From Bacillus norwichensis (GTDB lineage: Bacteria > Bacillota > Bacilli > Bacillales > Bacillaceae_C), in contig NZ_JACSPV010000001.1 of NCBI RefSeq assembly GCF_014836955.1, positions 84,765 to 148,764 on the forward strand: 64,000 nt of DNA. The letters run 5' to 3'. Position numbers and translations under genes: made by a program. Position 1 is the stretch's first letter. Each line of letters opens with the position of its first letter. Shown one piece after another: positions 36,526 through 45,019 of the stretch. The notes under the pieces were generated by a model, which ran no database searches, was not told where the DNA came from, and saw nothing but the letters and a program-made list of their open reading frames with translations.

Positions 36526-36744
36526 GCGACGCATAAGGATGCGCTAGTGCAAGTAAAATGACAGAATGTCGCGCTAAGCCTGCCGACGCACAGGACGCGC
36601 TAGTGCAAGCGCAGCGACAGGATGTCGCGTTCTAAGCCTGCCGAGTGCCATCTACTCAAGATCATAAGTCACTCGCTGCGGAAGGCAAACTACGCCTTCT
36701 TCAGCGACTAACTAGCTTTGCGACGATAAACAGGAGTTTGCGTT
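36526..36744 (-). repeat. composite intergenic repeat, copy 8 (inverted)
   Basis: Reverse complement of 26605-26790. Shared blocks include GCGCTAGTGCAAGCG, the hairpin CGACAGGATGTCG, GCCTGCCGAGTGCCATC, AAACTACGCCTTCTTCAGCG and GCTTTGCG, in matching order. It has two hairpin units. It lies between ispG and yqfX. Confidence 0.9.
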
Positions 36745-36754
36745 TTTAAATTCC

Positions 36755-37078
36755 TTACATGTATGGAACGATTAAAAACCACCATCCAAGGGAATGCAAA
36801 GCTACGGCCATGGCCCATCCTCCTATTAGATACTTGCCTTGGCCGAGCGCAGCAGCTGAAAGAACTACAGCCATCAATCCCATCAGCCCTGGCATGAAAA
36901 AGAAAGATAGCACGCCTATGAGCAGGGCAGCGTAGCCTGCAAAATCAGAAACTGAAAATCCAATATCCCTTACATCCCCCCAACCAATATCTGGCGAGAT
37001 TTCCGCTGCGGTCTCTTCTTCAAAATTATGAACATCAGGCTTCTTGAAACTATCTTTTTCGCCTGGTTGCTGTTTCAC
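36755..37078 (-). CDS. yqfX: YqfX family membrane protein
   Basis: 107 residues: an acidic soluble start (VHNFEEETAAEISPDIGWGDVRD) followed by three hydrophobic helices (about 43-62, 64-80, 88-105) and ending WWFLIVPYM. GTG start at 37078, 8 bases after AAGGAGG. Recognised from the Bacillus YqfX family and its place beside ispG. Unknown role. Confidence 0.82.
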   Translation of the reverse strand: MKQQPGEKDSFKKPDVHNFEEETAAEISPDIGWGDVRDIGFSVSDFAGYAALLIGVLSFFFMPGLMGLMAVVLSAAALGQGKYLIGGWAMAVALHSLGWWFLIVPYM

Positions 37079-37227
37079 CAGCCTAACCTCCTTCTCACTT
37101 TTTCAGTCATTATTAGTGTGCTCCCTTTCCTTCTTTTCATCCGCTATCTGACAAGAAGGAATCTATGTTACAATACAAATGTAATCTTAAAGTTTTGGAC
37201 AACAACATTTTAAAGGAGTTATTTTGT

Positions 37228-37812
37228 ATGCAAAGAAGGTTTGGCATTGATATTGATGGAACAGTAACATCCCCTACGTCCTTAATACCTTTCATAAATG
37301 AATCGTTTAATTTAAATATCACATTGGATGACCTAACAGAATACGAGCTCACTAAGTGCTTGGACATTCCCGAAGAAGCATTATATCAATGGTTCATTAA
37401 TACAGAGCCTAAAATATATGCGGAATCCCCGATCGCAGCCGGCGCCAAGCAGGTTCTTCAGAAATGGGGAGATCAGCACGAGTTATACTTTATCAGCGCA
37501 AGAGGAAATGCATTGTTTGAAGTGACCGAATCCTGGTTCAAACAACATGAACTAACATTTCACCATATTGAATTGATCGGATCACACGACAAGATTTCTA
37601 CCGCCAAAAAGCATGATGTCGAACTATTTTTTGAAGATAAGCATGATAATGCTGTTGCTATTTCAGAAGAGCTCAGCATCCCCGTCATTTTATTTGATAC
37701 TCCATATAACCGGAAACCTTCCCCCAAAAATGTCATTAGAGTTCATAATTGGCATGAAGCTGAAAATTGGGTTGAAAATATTTTCGAAAGCAAAATAAAA
37801 AAAGAAGCTTAA
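37228..37812 (+). CDS. yqfW: HAD-type nucleotidase YqfW
   Basis: 194-residue member of the 5'(3')-deoxyribonucleotidase-like HAD group. Motif I GIDIDGTVTS provides the nucleophile Asp and acid Asp, motif II is FISARGN, and the late motif FFEDKHDNA supplies the metal Asp. It may dephosphorylate nucleoside monophosphates; the substrate is inferred. The start at 37228 follows AAAGGAG; the 21-residue upstream extension is rejected. It converges on zur, sharing a 4-base stop overlap and one terminator. Confidence 0.86.
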   Translation: MQRRFGIDIDGTVTSPTSLIPFINESFNLNITLDDLTEYELTKCLDIPEEALYQWFINTEPKIYAESPIAAGAKQVLQKWGDQHELYFISARGNALFEVTESWFKQHELTFHHIELIGSHDKISTAKKHDVELFFEDKHDNAVAISEELSIPVILFDTPYNRKPSPKNVIRVHNWHEAENWVENIFESKIKKEA

Positions 37813-37831
37813 CTGACAGCTTCTTTTTTGC
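37796..37831. terminator. bidirectional terminator shared by yqfW and zur
   Basis: Stem AAAGAAGCTT.. / ..CAGCTTCTTTTTT. It holds the stop codons of both convergent genes, and each strand ends in a T run. Confidence 0.85.
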
Positions 37832-38237
37832 ATTTCGGACATTTCCCGTATATTTCAAATTTATGATCCGCTACATCATACCCCTGCAAATCCTCTGTGA
37901 CATAAGCCATTGGACACGCATCAATTGTTTTGGAGCGCCCGCATTTTAAACAAATGAAATGATGGTGGTGTCCCTCTTCATTTCCACATGTATAACGGAA
38001 GTGCTTCTCTCCAGCAAGCTCTGTAGCCTCAAGGATACCAAGCTCCAGGAATAGAGATAGATTCCGGTAGATCGTATCAAAGCTCACTCTTGGATAATCA
38101 CCCTGCATGAATTCCAAAATTTCTTTAGCAGTTAGGTATTTATTATTGGCAGCAAAAATTCCTAGCATCTGCTCCCTTTTATCCGTCAATTTATATCCAC
38201 TGTCTTTTACCATTTGTATGGCTTCAGTAATATGCAT
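37809..38237 (-). CDS. zur: zinc uptake regulator Zur (Fur family)
   Basis: Zinc-sensing repressor of zinc import. 142 residues: winged helix with DKREQMLGIFAANNKYLTAKEI and the recognition helix YPRVSFDTIYRNLSLFLELG. The metal sites are GHHHHFICLKCGRSK and CPKCKKE (structural Cys4 zinc). Last gene of the znuC - small ORF - znuB - zur transcript, 9 bases after znuB, so the regulator is made with the transporter it controls. GAGGTGAT precedes the ATG. Confidence 0.95.
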   Translation of the reverse strand: MHITEAIQMVKDSGYKLTDKREQMLGIFAANNKYLTAKEILEFMQGDYPRVSFDTIYRNLSLFLELGILEATELAGEKHFRYTCGNEEGHHHHFICLKCGRSKTIDACPMAYVTEDLQGYDVADHKFEIYGKCPKCKKEAVS

Positions 38238-38246
38238 GATATCACC

Positions 38247-39107
38247 TCAATGAAATTTCAGCTGTACTTTATGATAGATACGTTTATAAAGAATAGCTCC
38301 GAGTAATATAGCAATGGAAATGACAACAATCGTTCCTCCCGGCGCAAGATCAAGGTAATAAGCACTGACCAGTCCGCCGATCACGGCTGTTTCGCCAAAA
38401 AGAATCGAGATCAAAATCGTCTTTTTAAAACCGTTCGCAACCCTCATTCCCGCTGCAACCGGCAAAGTCATCAATGCAGAAACAAGTAAAACTCCAACAA
38501 TCCGCATAGAAGCAGCAATAACAAGTGCAATCATAATGATAAAAATAAAATGAATCACTTTAGATGGGATACCAGAAGCTTTCGCATGTTCTTCATCAAA
38601 AGATAGTAAAAATAACTCCTTGTAGAGAAAAATTACGATGCCAATCACAAAAATGCTTATAGCAGCAATTACCCATAAATCCGTTCTCGACACCGCACTA
38701 ACGCTTCCGAATAAATAGTTCAGCAATTCAGTGTTGAACCCGTCAGCAAGGGATATAAAAATGACACCTACCCCGATACCGCCGGATAAAATGATCGGAA
38801 TGGCGAGCTCCTGATAATGCGAATAGACAGTCCTAAGACGTTCAATTAATATAGAGCCAATCACGGAAAAACCCATGCCGAAAAAAAGTGGATTAAGTCC
38901 TGCGAATAGAACAGTCGTTTTACTGAGATAAAGGTTTGCTGCAATTCCTGATAGTGTGACATGACTCAAAGCATCAGCAATGAGTGAAAGCCTTCGTACG
39001 ACCAAAAAGGTTCCGAGCAATGGTGCGATCAATCCGATCAAAAGTCCGGTAATAAAAGTATTTTGTAAAAATTCATATTGATATATCGCTGTAATCAAAA
39101 TCAACAT
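38247..39107 (-). CDS. znuB: zinc ABC transporter permease ZnuB
   Basis: 286 residues with eight to nine membrane helices, ABC-3 family. Conserved LSLIADALSHVTLSGIA and MRIVGVLLVSALMTLPVAAG blocks. It works with ZnuC and an external zinc-binding lipoprotein that is not encoded in this window. The ATG at 39107 overlaps the stop of the upstream small gene (ATGTTGA); a TTG three codons later has a better-spaced AGGTGG site. Confidence 0.93.
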   Translation of the reverse strand: MLILITAIYQYEFLQNTFITGLLIGLIAPLLGTFLVVRRLSLIADALSHVTLSGIAANLYLSKTTVLFAGLNPLFFGMGFSVIGSILIERLRTVYSHYQELAIPIILSGGIGVGVIFISLADGFNTELLNYLFGSVSAVSRTDLWVIAAISIFVIGIVIFLYKELFLLSFDEEHAKASGIPSKVIHFIFIIMIALVIAASMRIVGVLLVSALMTLPVAAGMRVANGFKKTILISILFGETAVIGGLVSAYYLDLAPGGTIVVISIAILLGAILYKRIYHKVQLKFH

Positions 39108-39259
39108 CCACCTTCAATCAAATGCGCCTTAGCGTATTGCACCCAGATTTTATCGACCTCCGCTCGATACATTTCCTCTGAAAATCTGATGTCTCCGCGG
39201 AGGCTTAACTTTAACCAGTCGGGGTTTGAACCCACACTGAATGGAAAACGAACATGCAT
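39101..39259 (-). CDS. unrecognised 52-residue protein inside the znu operon
   Basis: Frame MHVRFPFSVGSNPDWLKLSL..., continuing through RFSEEMYRAEVDKIWVQYAK and ending HLIEGGC. GGTGA stands 5 bases before the ATG. Its TGA overlaps the znuB ATG, a coupling arrangement hard to explain unless it is translated. Soluble, no signal peptide, one Cys at the very end, two His. I do not recognise the family. Position suggests a role in zinc uptake or its control (inference only). Confidence 0.7.
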   Translation of the reverse strand: MHVRFPFSVGSNPDWLKLSLRGDIRFSEEMYRAEVDKIWVQYAKAHLIEGGC

Positions 39260-39308
39260 TCATCTCACCACTTACAGAAGTGGGAAACTTCTACTGAATG
39301 AAGTTAAT

Positions 39309-40046
39309 CTAAGAACCGTGCTGGTCAACCATGGAAAACCTTTCGCCTCTTATACTCTTATATTCATCTACATCACCATAAAACTGTACACGCTTATTTA
39401 AATAAACTACATGATCAGCTTCGCTTAACAATGCATCTACATCATGGGAAACCATCAACAGCGTGATTCCCAGTTGTTCCTTCAAAGATTTTAGAACCTT
39501 GTAAAAGGAGTGAACATTTTGGGCATCTACGCCAACAGTCGGTTCATCAAGAATAAGTACTTCAGGACGAGAAACAATTGCCCTAGCGATAAAGACACGC
39601 TGCTGCTGTCCTCCAGAAAGCTCACCAATTTTTCGGTTCATGAATTCTTTCATGCCAACTTTCTCGATTGCTTGAATGATTTCCATTTTGTGTTTGGAAC
39701 GGAGGAAACGGAATAACCCGATTTTACCTGTTAATCCGCTTGCCACAACTTCAAACACTGTTGCCGGAAAGCCAGTATTAAAGGAATTCGCTTTTTGGGA
39801 AACAAAACCGATGCGTTCCCAATGCTTGAATCGTGATTGTTTTTCACCGAATAATAAAATTTCACCGTCGTCAGGCCTTAGTAACCCAAGAGTGAGTTTC
39901 AGGAGAGTTGATTTTCCAGAACCATTAGGACCGACAATCCCCAAAAAGGAACCTTTTGGAACAGTTAAATGAATGTGATCCAATACGATTTCACGACCAT
40001 ACTGAAAGCTCACATTGTTAATTTCTATCACATTTTCATTACTCAT
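39309..40046 (-). CDS. znuC: zinc ABC transporter ATP-binding protein ZnuC
   Basis: 245-residue ABC ATPase: Walker A GPNGSGKST, signature LSGGQQQRV, Walker B VLILDEPT, H-loop VSHDVDAL. Drives zinc import through ZnuB. First gene of the operon with a Zur-like palindrome 21-39 bases before its ATG. A small hairpin (AGAAGT/ACTTCT) follows the stop, before the small gene. Confidence 0.94.
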   Translation of the reverse strand: MSNENVIEINNVSFQYGREIVLDHIHLTVPKGSFLGIVGPNGSGKSTLLKLTLGLLRPDDGEILLFGEKQSRFKHWERIGFVSQKANSFNTGFPATVFEVVASGLTGKIGLFRFLRSKHKMEIIQAIEKVGMKEFMNRKIGELSGGQQQRVFIARAIVSRPEVLILDEPTVGVDAQNVHSFYKVLKSLKEQLGITLLMVSHDVDALLSEADHVVYLNKRVQFYGDVDEYKSIRGERFSMVDQHGS

Positions 40047-40066
40047 TGATTATCCATTCCTTTACT

Positions 40067-40085
40067 AATAGGAATCATTCCTATT
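40067..40085 (-). promoter_or_regulatory. candidate Zur operator before znuC
   Basis: Perfect 9-1-9 palindrome AATAGGAATCATTCCTATT. Its centre AATCATT matches the Fur-superfamily 7-1-7 layout and the AATNATT core of known Zur boxes. It lies 21 bases upstream of the znuC ATG, so a bound repressor would block transcription. Confidence 0.65.
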
Positions 40086-40196
40086 TACAAGTAAAAAGTA
40101 TACAGGAACTCTCCGCTTTTGTAAATGATTGAGCTGTTTTTTCATGTCACAGTAGACTGGCCTTACACATAAGTATTGGGTAAGGAGGTTTTTAAC

Positions 40197-40451
40197 ATGA
40201 AGTTGATCAAAAATATGGTGAATTATAAGCTTAATATGATTACCGCTGATGATTTGATGAAATACAGTAGCGAATTCAACATCCAACTGACTGCCCGCCA
40301 GGCAGAAAAAATCGCTGCGTATATGCGCGGAAAAAATTTCGACCTGTTTGATGACAATGTCCGGTCAAAAATCATTCGAGAAATCGCAAAAATAACAGGG
40401 CCGAAAACAGCCAAGGAAGTGAATCAGTTATTCATCCAATTTACCAAATAG
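40197..40451 (+). CDS. yqfT: DUF2624 family protein YqfT
   Basis: 84-residue soluble helical protein: MKLIKNMVNYKLNMITADDLMKYSSEFNIQLTARQAEKI and the end KTAKEVNQLFIQF. Matches the YqfT family of Bacillus, unknown function. AAGGAGG precedes the ATG at 40197. Divergent from znuC and convergent with nfo. Confidence 0.88.
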   Translation: MKLIKNMVNYKLNMITADDLMKYSSEFNIQLTARQAEKIAAYMRGKNFDLFDDNVRSKIIREIAKITGPKTAKEVNQLFIQFTK

Positions 40452-40459
40452 CAGACACA

Positions 40460-40490
40460 AAAAAGAAAAAGCCCGCTTTTGCAGGCTTAC
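40460..40490 (-). terminator. terminator of cshB-nfo
   Basis: Stem AAGCCTGC/GCGGGCTT, then TTTTCTTTTTTG on the minus strand. Confidence 0.8.
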
Positions 40491-40493
40491 ACA

Positions 40494-41399
40494 TTAGTTT
40501 ACAGTCAATTCCCCAGTTATTTTTTCCAATAGATCAGTATCAAACTGCCGACCTTTAATCATCTCGATTTCATGCTTATAAGGCGCTTTTTTATTTTTCT
40601 TATCTGCTCCTACATAAGGAGTTTCCAATATTTTTGGTACTTCTGAAAGCTGCGGGTGATGGATGATGTAATCAAGAGCATCAAAACCGATATGACCAAA
40701 ACCGATGTTTTCATGGCGGTCTTTGCCGGCACCACGTTCGTTCTTGCTGTCATTGACATGAACGACCTTGATCCTGTCAACTCCGACCAGGCGGTCAAAT
40801 TCTTCTAAAACACCGTCAAAGTCATTCACAATATCATAGCCAGCATCATGGGTGTGACATGTATCGAAACATACAGTCAGCTTTTCGTTATGTGTCACAC
40901 CGTCGATGATCTGGGCCAATTCCTCAAATGAACGACCGCACTCAGAGCCTTTACCAGCCATTGTTTCCAAAGCTATTTGGACCTCCTGGTCTGCTGTCAG
41001 TACTTCATTTAATCCTTCAATGATTTTGCTGATCCCTTTTTCAGCTCCCTCGCCCACATGAGCTCCTGGGTGAAGAACAATTTGCTTAGCTCCCAGTGCA
41101 GTCGTCCGCTCAATTTCCGTCCCTAAGAAATTAACACCAAGCTCAAAGGTAGCCGGGTTGACTGTATTACCAATATTAATAATGTAAGGTGCATGTACAA
41201 TCAGGTCATTGATGCCATGTTCCTTCATATGAAGTGTACCAGCATCAATATTCAGCTCCTCAATTTTCTTTCTTCTTGTATTTTGCGGTGCCCCTGTATA
41301 GATCATCATGGTATTAGCACCGTAAGAAACTGCCTCCTCGCTTGATGCAAGGAGCATTTTCTTTCCGCTCATCGATACGTGAGATCCTATTTTTAACAA
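40494..41399 (-). CDS. nfo: endonuclease IV (AP endonuclease)
   Basis: Base-excision repair enzyme that cuts 5' of abasic sites with a trinuclear zinc centre. 301 residues. Zinc ligands are visible in [31 protein letters not shown] and [24 protein letters not shown] start at 41399. It lies 29 bases after cshB, so the two form an operon as in B. subtilis (yqfS-yqfR). Confidence 0.97.
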   Translation of the reverse strand: MLKIGSHVSMSGKKMLLASSEEAVSYGANTMMIYTGAPQNTRRKKIEELNIDAGTLHMKEHGINDLIVHAPYIINIGNTVNPATFELGVNFLGTEIERTTALGAKQIVLHPGAHVGEGAEKGISKIIEGLNEVLTADQEVQIALETMAGKGSECGRSFEELAQIIDGVTHNEKLTVCFDTCHTHDAGYDIVNDFDGVLEEFDRLVGVDRIKVVHVNDSKNERGAGKDRHENIGFGHIGFDALDYIIHHPQLSEVPKILETPYVGADKKNKKAPYKHEIEMIKGRQFDTDLLEKITGELTVN

Positions 41400-41428
41400 C
41401 CTAGCTCATCCTCTCCATTGATTAGCTA

Positions 41429-42745
41429 TTATTTCTTTTTGTTTCTTTGAAGACGACGTTCTCTTTTTTTTAACCTTTCAATTTCAGAGGCCATTTTCTT
41501 TTTATAGCCTGGTTTTACTTTTTTAGGCTTACGCACATATATTTTGGACGTGCCGCTTTCTTTTTCTTTAAGCTGCATTCTGTTTTTTCTCCTGTTTCGA
41601 TCAGGAAGGTCAACCCACTCTTCACCACGCACATCCTGATGGCCAAATTGAATCCCCATTTTCTCCAGACGAACAATCGCATCTTCATCAGACGGTGAAT
41701 ATATTGTATAGGAGACACCTTGATTACCGGCTCTCGCAGTTCGGCCGGAACGGTGAATATAAAAATCCAAATCTTTCGGAAGTTCATAGTTAATAATATG
41801 ACTTACTCCTGGAATATCAATGCCTCTTGCTGCCAAGTCTGTCGCGATGATGTATTGATATTCCAAGTCGCGGACCTGTTTCATCATTCGCTTTCGTTCA
41901 CGCGGAGTTAGGCCTCCATGGATTCTTCCGACTTTGAACCCGTGACCTGTTAATTGATCAGCTACTTGGTCCGCCATCTGCTTCGTATTAATAAAAACGA
42001 TAGCCAGATAAGGATTGATGGCATGAAATAATTGACCGAGAAGATCTGTTTTAGTCCGGCTACCCAAAGGAACTAGAACATGCTCAATCTGTTCGGCTAC
42101 CAATCGGCTTGGTGTCACATGTTCAAATATGGGATTTTCCATATATTTTTTTAAAAAAGGTTTCAGCTTTTCAGGTATTGTCGCAGAAAAGACATACATC
42201 TCCAGACCTTCAGGCATTTTTCCTGCTATCTGGTCCACGTCATGAATGAAGCCCATGTCAAACATAAGATCAGCCTCATCAATCACAAGCATGGAAGCGT
42301 TATGGACGAATAACGCCTGTTCTCTAACAAGATCATAAATCCGTCCGGGAGTACCGATTACGATATGCGGCTGCTGTTTCAGCTTTTCAATTGTTCGCTG
42401 CTTGTCCGTTCCGCCTGTGAAGTTTCGAACTGAAATTTCTTCCCCTTCATTGGCCTCAGTGATTTTTAAAGCTTCCTGATAAATTTGACTCGCCAGTTCT
42501 CTTGTAGGGGCCAAAATCACTGCTTGAACTTGACGTTTCGAAGGCTCAATCTTTTGAATGATAGGCAACAGAAACGCATGTGTTTTTCCTGATCCAGTCT
42601 GCGATTGGCCGATGGCACTTTGTCCTTTCAATATAAGAGGGATCATTTTTCTTTGAATCAATGTAGGCTGCCGGAAACCCAGCTTGCCTATAGCTTCATC
42701 GATAAATGGTTTGAATCTATATTCTTCAAAACTGTAAACAGCCAT
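41429..42745 (-). CDS. cshB: DEAD-box RNA helicase CshB
   Basis: 438-residue ATP-dependent RNA helicase linked to cold adaptation, ribosome assembly and RNA turnover. Q motif FKPFIDEAIGKLGFRQPTLIQ, motif I SQTGSGKT, Ia PTRELA, II DEAD (VIDEADLMFD), III SAT, VI HRSGRTARAG. Lys/Arg-rich tail (KKERRLQRNKKK) for RNA binding. AAAGGAGT precedes the ATG. Confidence 0.95.
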   Translation of the reverse strand: MAVYSFEEYRFKPFIDEAIGKLGFRQPTLIQRKMIPLILKGQSAIGQSQTGSGKTHAFLLPIIQKIEPSKRQVQAVILAPTRELASQIYQEALKITEANEGEEISVRNFTGGTDKQRTIEKLKQQPHIVIGTPGRIYDLVREQALFVHNASMLVIDEADLMFDMGFIHDVDQIAGKMPEGLEMYVFSATIPEKLKPFLKKYMENPIFEHVTPSRLVAEQIEHVLVPLGSRTKTDLLGQLFHAINPYLAIVFINTKQMADQVADQLTGHGFKVGRIHGGLTPRERKRMMKQVRDLEYQYIIATDLAARGIDIPGVSHIINYELPKDLDFYIHRSGRTARAGNQGVSYTIYSPSDEDAIVRLEKMGIQFGHQDVRGEEWVDLPDRNRRKNRMQLKEKESGTSKIYVRKPKKVKPGYKKKMASEIERLKKRERRLQRNKKK

Positions 42746-43057
42746 TGGCTCACTCCTTTAATAAAAAGCAGAAATGTTTTTTTAAGCTTAAAACTTTCCA
42801 AGGATAAGGATTTCAGCCAAGCAACTGATTTCACTCACCTCGAAGAGCCTTCTTTAGTCTGCTTCATGTGGCTTGAATATAATATTCCAAAGCTTCCTTG
42901 ACTGAGCTCTGCCGCGGGAAACATCCAACTTCGCCGGCCAGTAAACTCAATCGTTAAGTGTCTCAAAACTTATAAGATCTACCTGCTAAGCTTTTATTAT
43001 AAATGATTCATACAGCAACTACAACATTGTAACAGTTCTAGATAATCCACCTATAGG
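42746..43057. other. divergent intergenic region, cshB / vrrA
   Basis: About 310 bp. Contains the CshB leader (long for a cold-shock mRNA leader) and a GC-rich patch near 42905-42940 (GCCGCGGG, CGCCGGCC) that is not a copy of the main repeat family. No gene found. Confidence 0.4.
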
Positions 43058-43084
43058 ACATAATTTTGGATTGTGCATACCCTG
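43058..43084 (+). promoter_or_regulatory. candidate sporulation (sigma-K type) promoter of vrrA
   Basis: AC at 43058, then 16 bases, then CATACCCTG at 43076. This matches AC-N16-CATAnnnTa except for the last base. It leaves a leader of about 25 bases to the ATG with AAAGGAGG inside. Confidence 0.4.
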
Positions 43085-43116
43085 TCAGAAAAGATGAAAA
43101 GAAAGGAGGTATAAAT

Positions 43117-43650
43117 ATGCAGCCAAGAAATTTCAACAGACCGCCCATGGGAATGTTTGGCCCTCCAGGCCCACAAAGGGGTGGGGGAGCCTTCAGACCG
43201 TCTAGTGCTTCACCCAACCAAGGTATGAACAGGGGCGGCGGCATGTTATCCCGTTTATTTCAGCGCCAGGCCCCTTCACAAGCTGGAAGATCTGCTGCTG
43301 GAATGTTTGCCAGGGCTCCCCAAGCGGGCGGAGGTTCCTTTTTGCAGGGATTGACCAACCCCGGTGGTATCCAATCAATTTTAAACAATACCCAGCAAGT
43401 ATTAAGGACTGCTCAGCAAATCGGGCCAATGGTACAACAATATGGCCCTCTCGTTAGAAACCTCCCAGCTATGTGGAAATTGTATAAAGGGTTTAAAGAT
43501 AGTACCGATGAGACAGATACAGATGAAAAAGCCTCAGAAAGTTCTAGTAAGCCCCTCCTTATTGAATCAGGGGAGCTTGAACAGGAATCTTCACATGAGA
43601 ATCTGAGCTCGTATCAACGGGGAAGATCCACACCAAAATTGTATATATAA
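43117..43650 (+). CDS. yqfQ: VrrA/YqfQ family protein
   Basis: 177 residues: Gly/Pro-rich start (FNRPPMGMFGPPGPQRGGG), low-complexity Gly-Arg middle, a conserved helical core (GGIQSILNNTQQVLRTAQQIGPMVQQYGPLVRNLPAMWKLY) and an acidic tail. The core is the VrrA signature; in B. anthracis the repeat-rich part varies in length. Often annotated as a spore-associated protein, and the promoter seen here fits that. AAAGGAGG precedes the ATG at 43117. Confidence 0.88.
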   Translation: MQPRNFNRPPMGMFGPPGPQRGGGAFRPSSASPNQGMNRGGGMLSRLFQRQAPSQAGRSAAGMFARAPQAGGGSFLQGLTNPGGIQSILNNTQQVLRTAQQIGPMVQQYGPLVRNLPAMWKLYKGFKDSTDETDTDEKASESSSKPLLIESGELEQESSHENLSSYQRGRSTPKLYI

Positions 43651-43655
43651 TTCTA

Positions 43656-43692
43656 AACAGCCGTTCACAATTGGAACGGCTGTTGGCTTTTC
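43656..43692 (+). terminator. terminator of vrrA
   Basis: Stem AACAGCCGTTC / GAACGGCTGTT followed by GGCTTTT. Confidence 0.8.
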
Positions 43693-43767
43693 GACAGTAG
43701 TTCTATATAATATGGTTAGCGTCATCATGATTCAGGCTTTTGCCTGGCAATAGTCAGGAGGATATAC

Positions 43768-44724
43768 ATGCAAATCATTAAAATCTCACCCCGCGGATAT
43801 TGCTACGGTGTAGTTGATGCAATGGTCATAGCGCGAAACGCAGCTTTGGACAAGACGCTGCCGCGCCCAATCTATATTTTAGGGATGATCGTCCACAACA
43901 AACACGTAACAGACGCATTTGCCGAAGACGGAATTATTACCCTCGACGGCCCCAATAGAAAGTCGATACTGGAGCAAGTGGATACAGGAACAGTGATTTT
44001 TACTGCTCACGGTGTTTCTCCGGAAGTGCGGGAACTTGCCAAGAAAAAAGGGCTAACTACTATAGATGCAACTTGTCCGGATGTCACCAAAACCCATAGC
44101 TTGATTAGGCAGAAAGAGCACGAGGGGTATGATATTATTTATATCGGAAAAAAAGGGCATCCTGAGCCAGAGGGTGCAGTAGGTGTTGCTCCGCAGATTG
44201 TACATCTCGTAGAATCTTTGGAGGATGTAGAAGAGCTCGATATCAATAATGATAAAATCATTGTGACAAACCAGACAACCATGAGCCAATGGGATGTAGC
44301 ACAACTCATGGAAAGAGTCCAAGAAAAATACCCGCACGCCGAAAAACACAAAGAAATTTGCCTTGCCACACAAGTTCGCCAGGAAGCAGTTGCGGATCAG
44401 GCCGGTGAAGCCGATGTATTGATTGTTGTTGGAGATCCAATGAGCAACAACTCCAATCGCCTTGCTCAGGTTTCACAGGATATTGCCGGAACAAATGCAT
44501 ATAGGGTTGGAGATGTTTCAGAAATTAAAATTGAATGGATTAAAGATGCTAAGACAGTAGCGGTAACAGCCGGAGCGTCCACTCCAACGCCAATTGTCAG
44601 AGAAGTCATCAATTTTCTTGAACAGTTCGATCCGATTAATCCCGATACTTGGACACGTGAAAATAAAGTACCATTAACCAAAATCTTACCTAAGGTCAGA
44701 AAACCGAAAATAAATACGCAGTAA
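43768..44724 (+). CDS. ispH: 4-hydroxy-3-methylbut-2-enyl diphosphate reductase
   Basis: Last step of the MEP pathway: reduces HMBPP to IPP and DMAPP with a [4Fe-4S] cluster. 318 residues. The three cluster cysteines are in [26 protein letters not shown] and [12 protein letters not shown]. Other family marks: [43 protein letters not shown] is before the ATG. It has no hairpin terminator; an intergenic repeat follows at once. Confidence 0.97.
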   Translation: MQIIKISPRGYCYGVVDAMVIARNAALDKTLPRPIYILGMIVHNKHVTDAFAEDGIITLDGPNRKSILEQVDTGTVIFTAHGVSPEVRELAKKKGLTTIDATCPDVTKTHSLIRQKEHEGYDIIYIGKKGHPEPEGAVGVAPQIVHLVESLEDVEELDINNDKIIVTNQTTMSQWDVAQLMERVQEKYPHAEKHKEICLATQVRQEAVADQAGEADVLIVVGDPMSNNSNRLAQVSQDIAGTNAYRVGDVSEIKIEWIKDAKTVAVTAGASTPTPIVREVINFLEQFDPINPDTWTRENKVPLTKILPKVRKPKINTQ

Positions 44725-44892
44725 GAACAAAAGCGCTAAGCTGAAATGTGGTTGACGGCGTTTTAAGGGGACAAGTGCTGGCCGGCGGTACTAGGAAAAT
44801 ACCTGGCCGCCGGAGAGCCATCCGGTGGAGACATTCTTTTTACTTCATTGGATTGACCGAAGCGCATCGATCCCCTGCTGTAAAAAGTTCTC
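44725..44892 (+). repeat. composite intergenic repeat, copy 9
   Basis: Directly after the ispH stop. AGAACAAAAGCGCTA, GCTGAAATGTGG, ACGGCGTTTTAAGG, GCCGGCGGTACTAGG and TTCATTGGATTGACC follow the same order as in 26373-26590. The inner GGCCGGCGG / CCGCCGG arms can pair. Confidence 0.85.
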
Positions 44893-45019
44893 TTCCAACC
44901 TTTATTTAACATTTAACAGTAAATAGAAGAACTCCTTTTGAAAAAAGTTTGATTATTTTAATACTCCTTATTGTACTAACACATCTGTAATAAACAGTTT
45001 CTCCACACACTAATGATCC

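Noticed and set aside
39101-39308. Possible IS605/TnpB 3' remnant or omega-RNA between znuC and znuB (hairpins, tRNA T-arm-like GGGTTCAAACCCC).
   Set aside because: The same stretch reads as a clean 52-codon frame with a ribosome site and a stop-start overlap with znuB. The T-arm look is a coincidence of codons.
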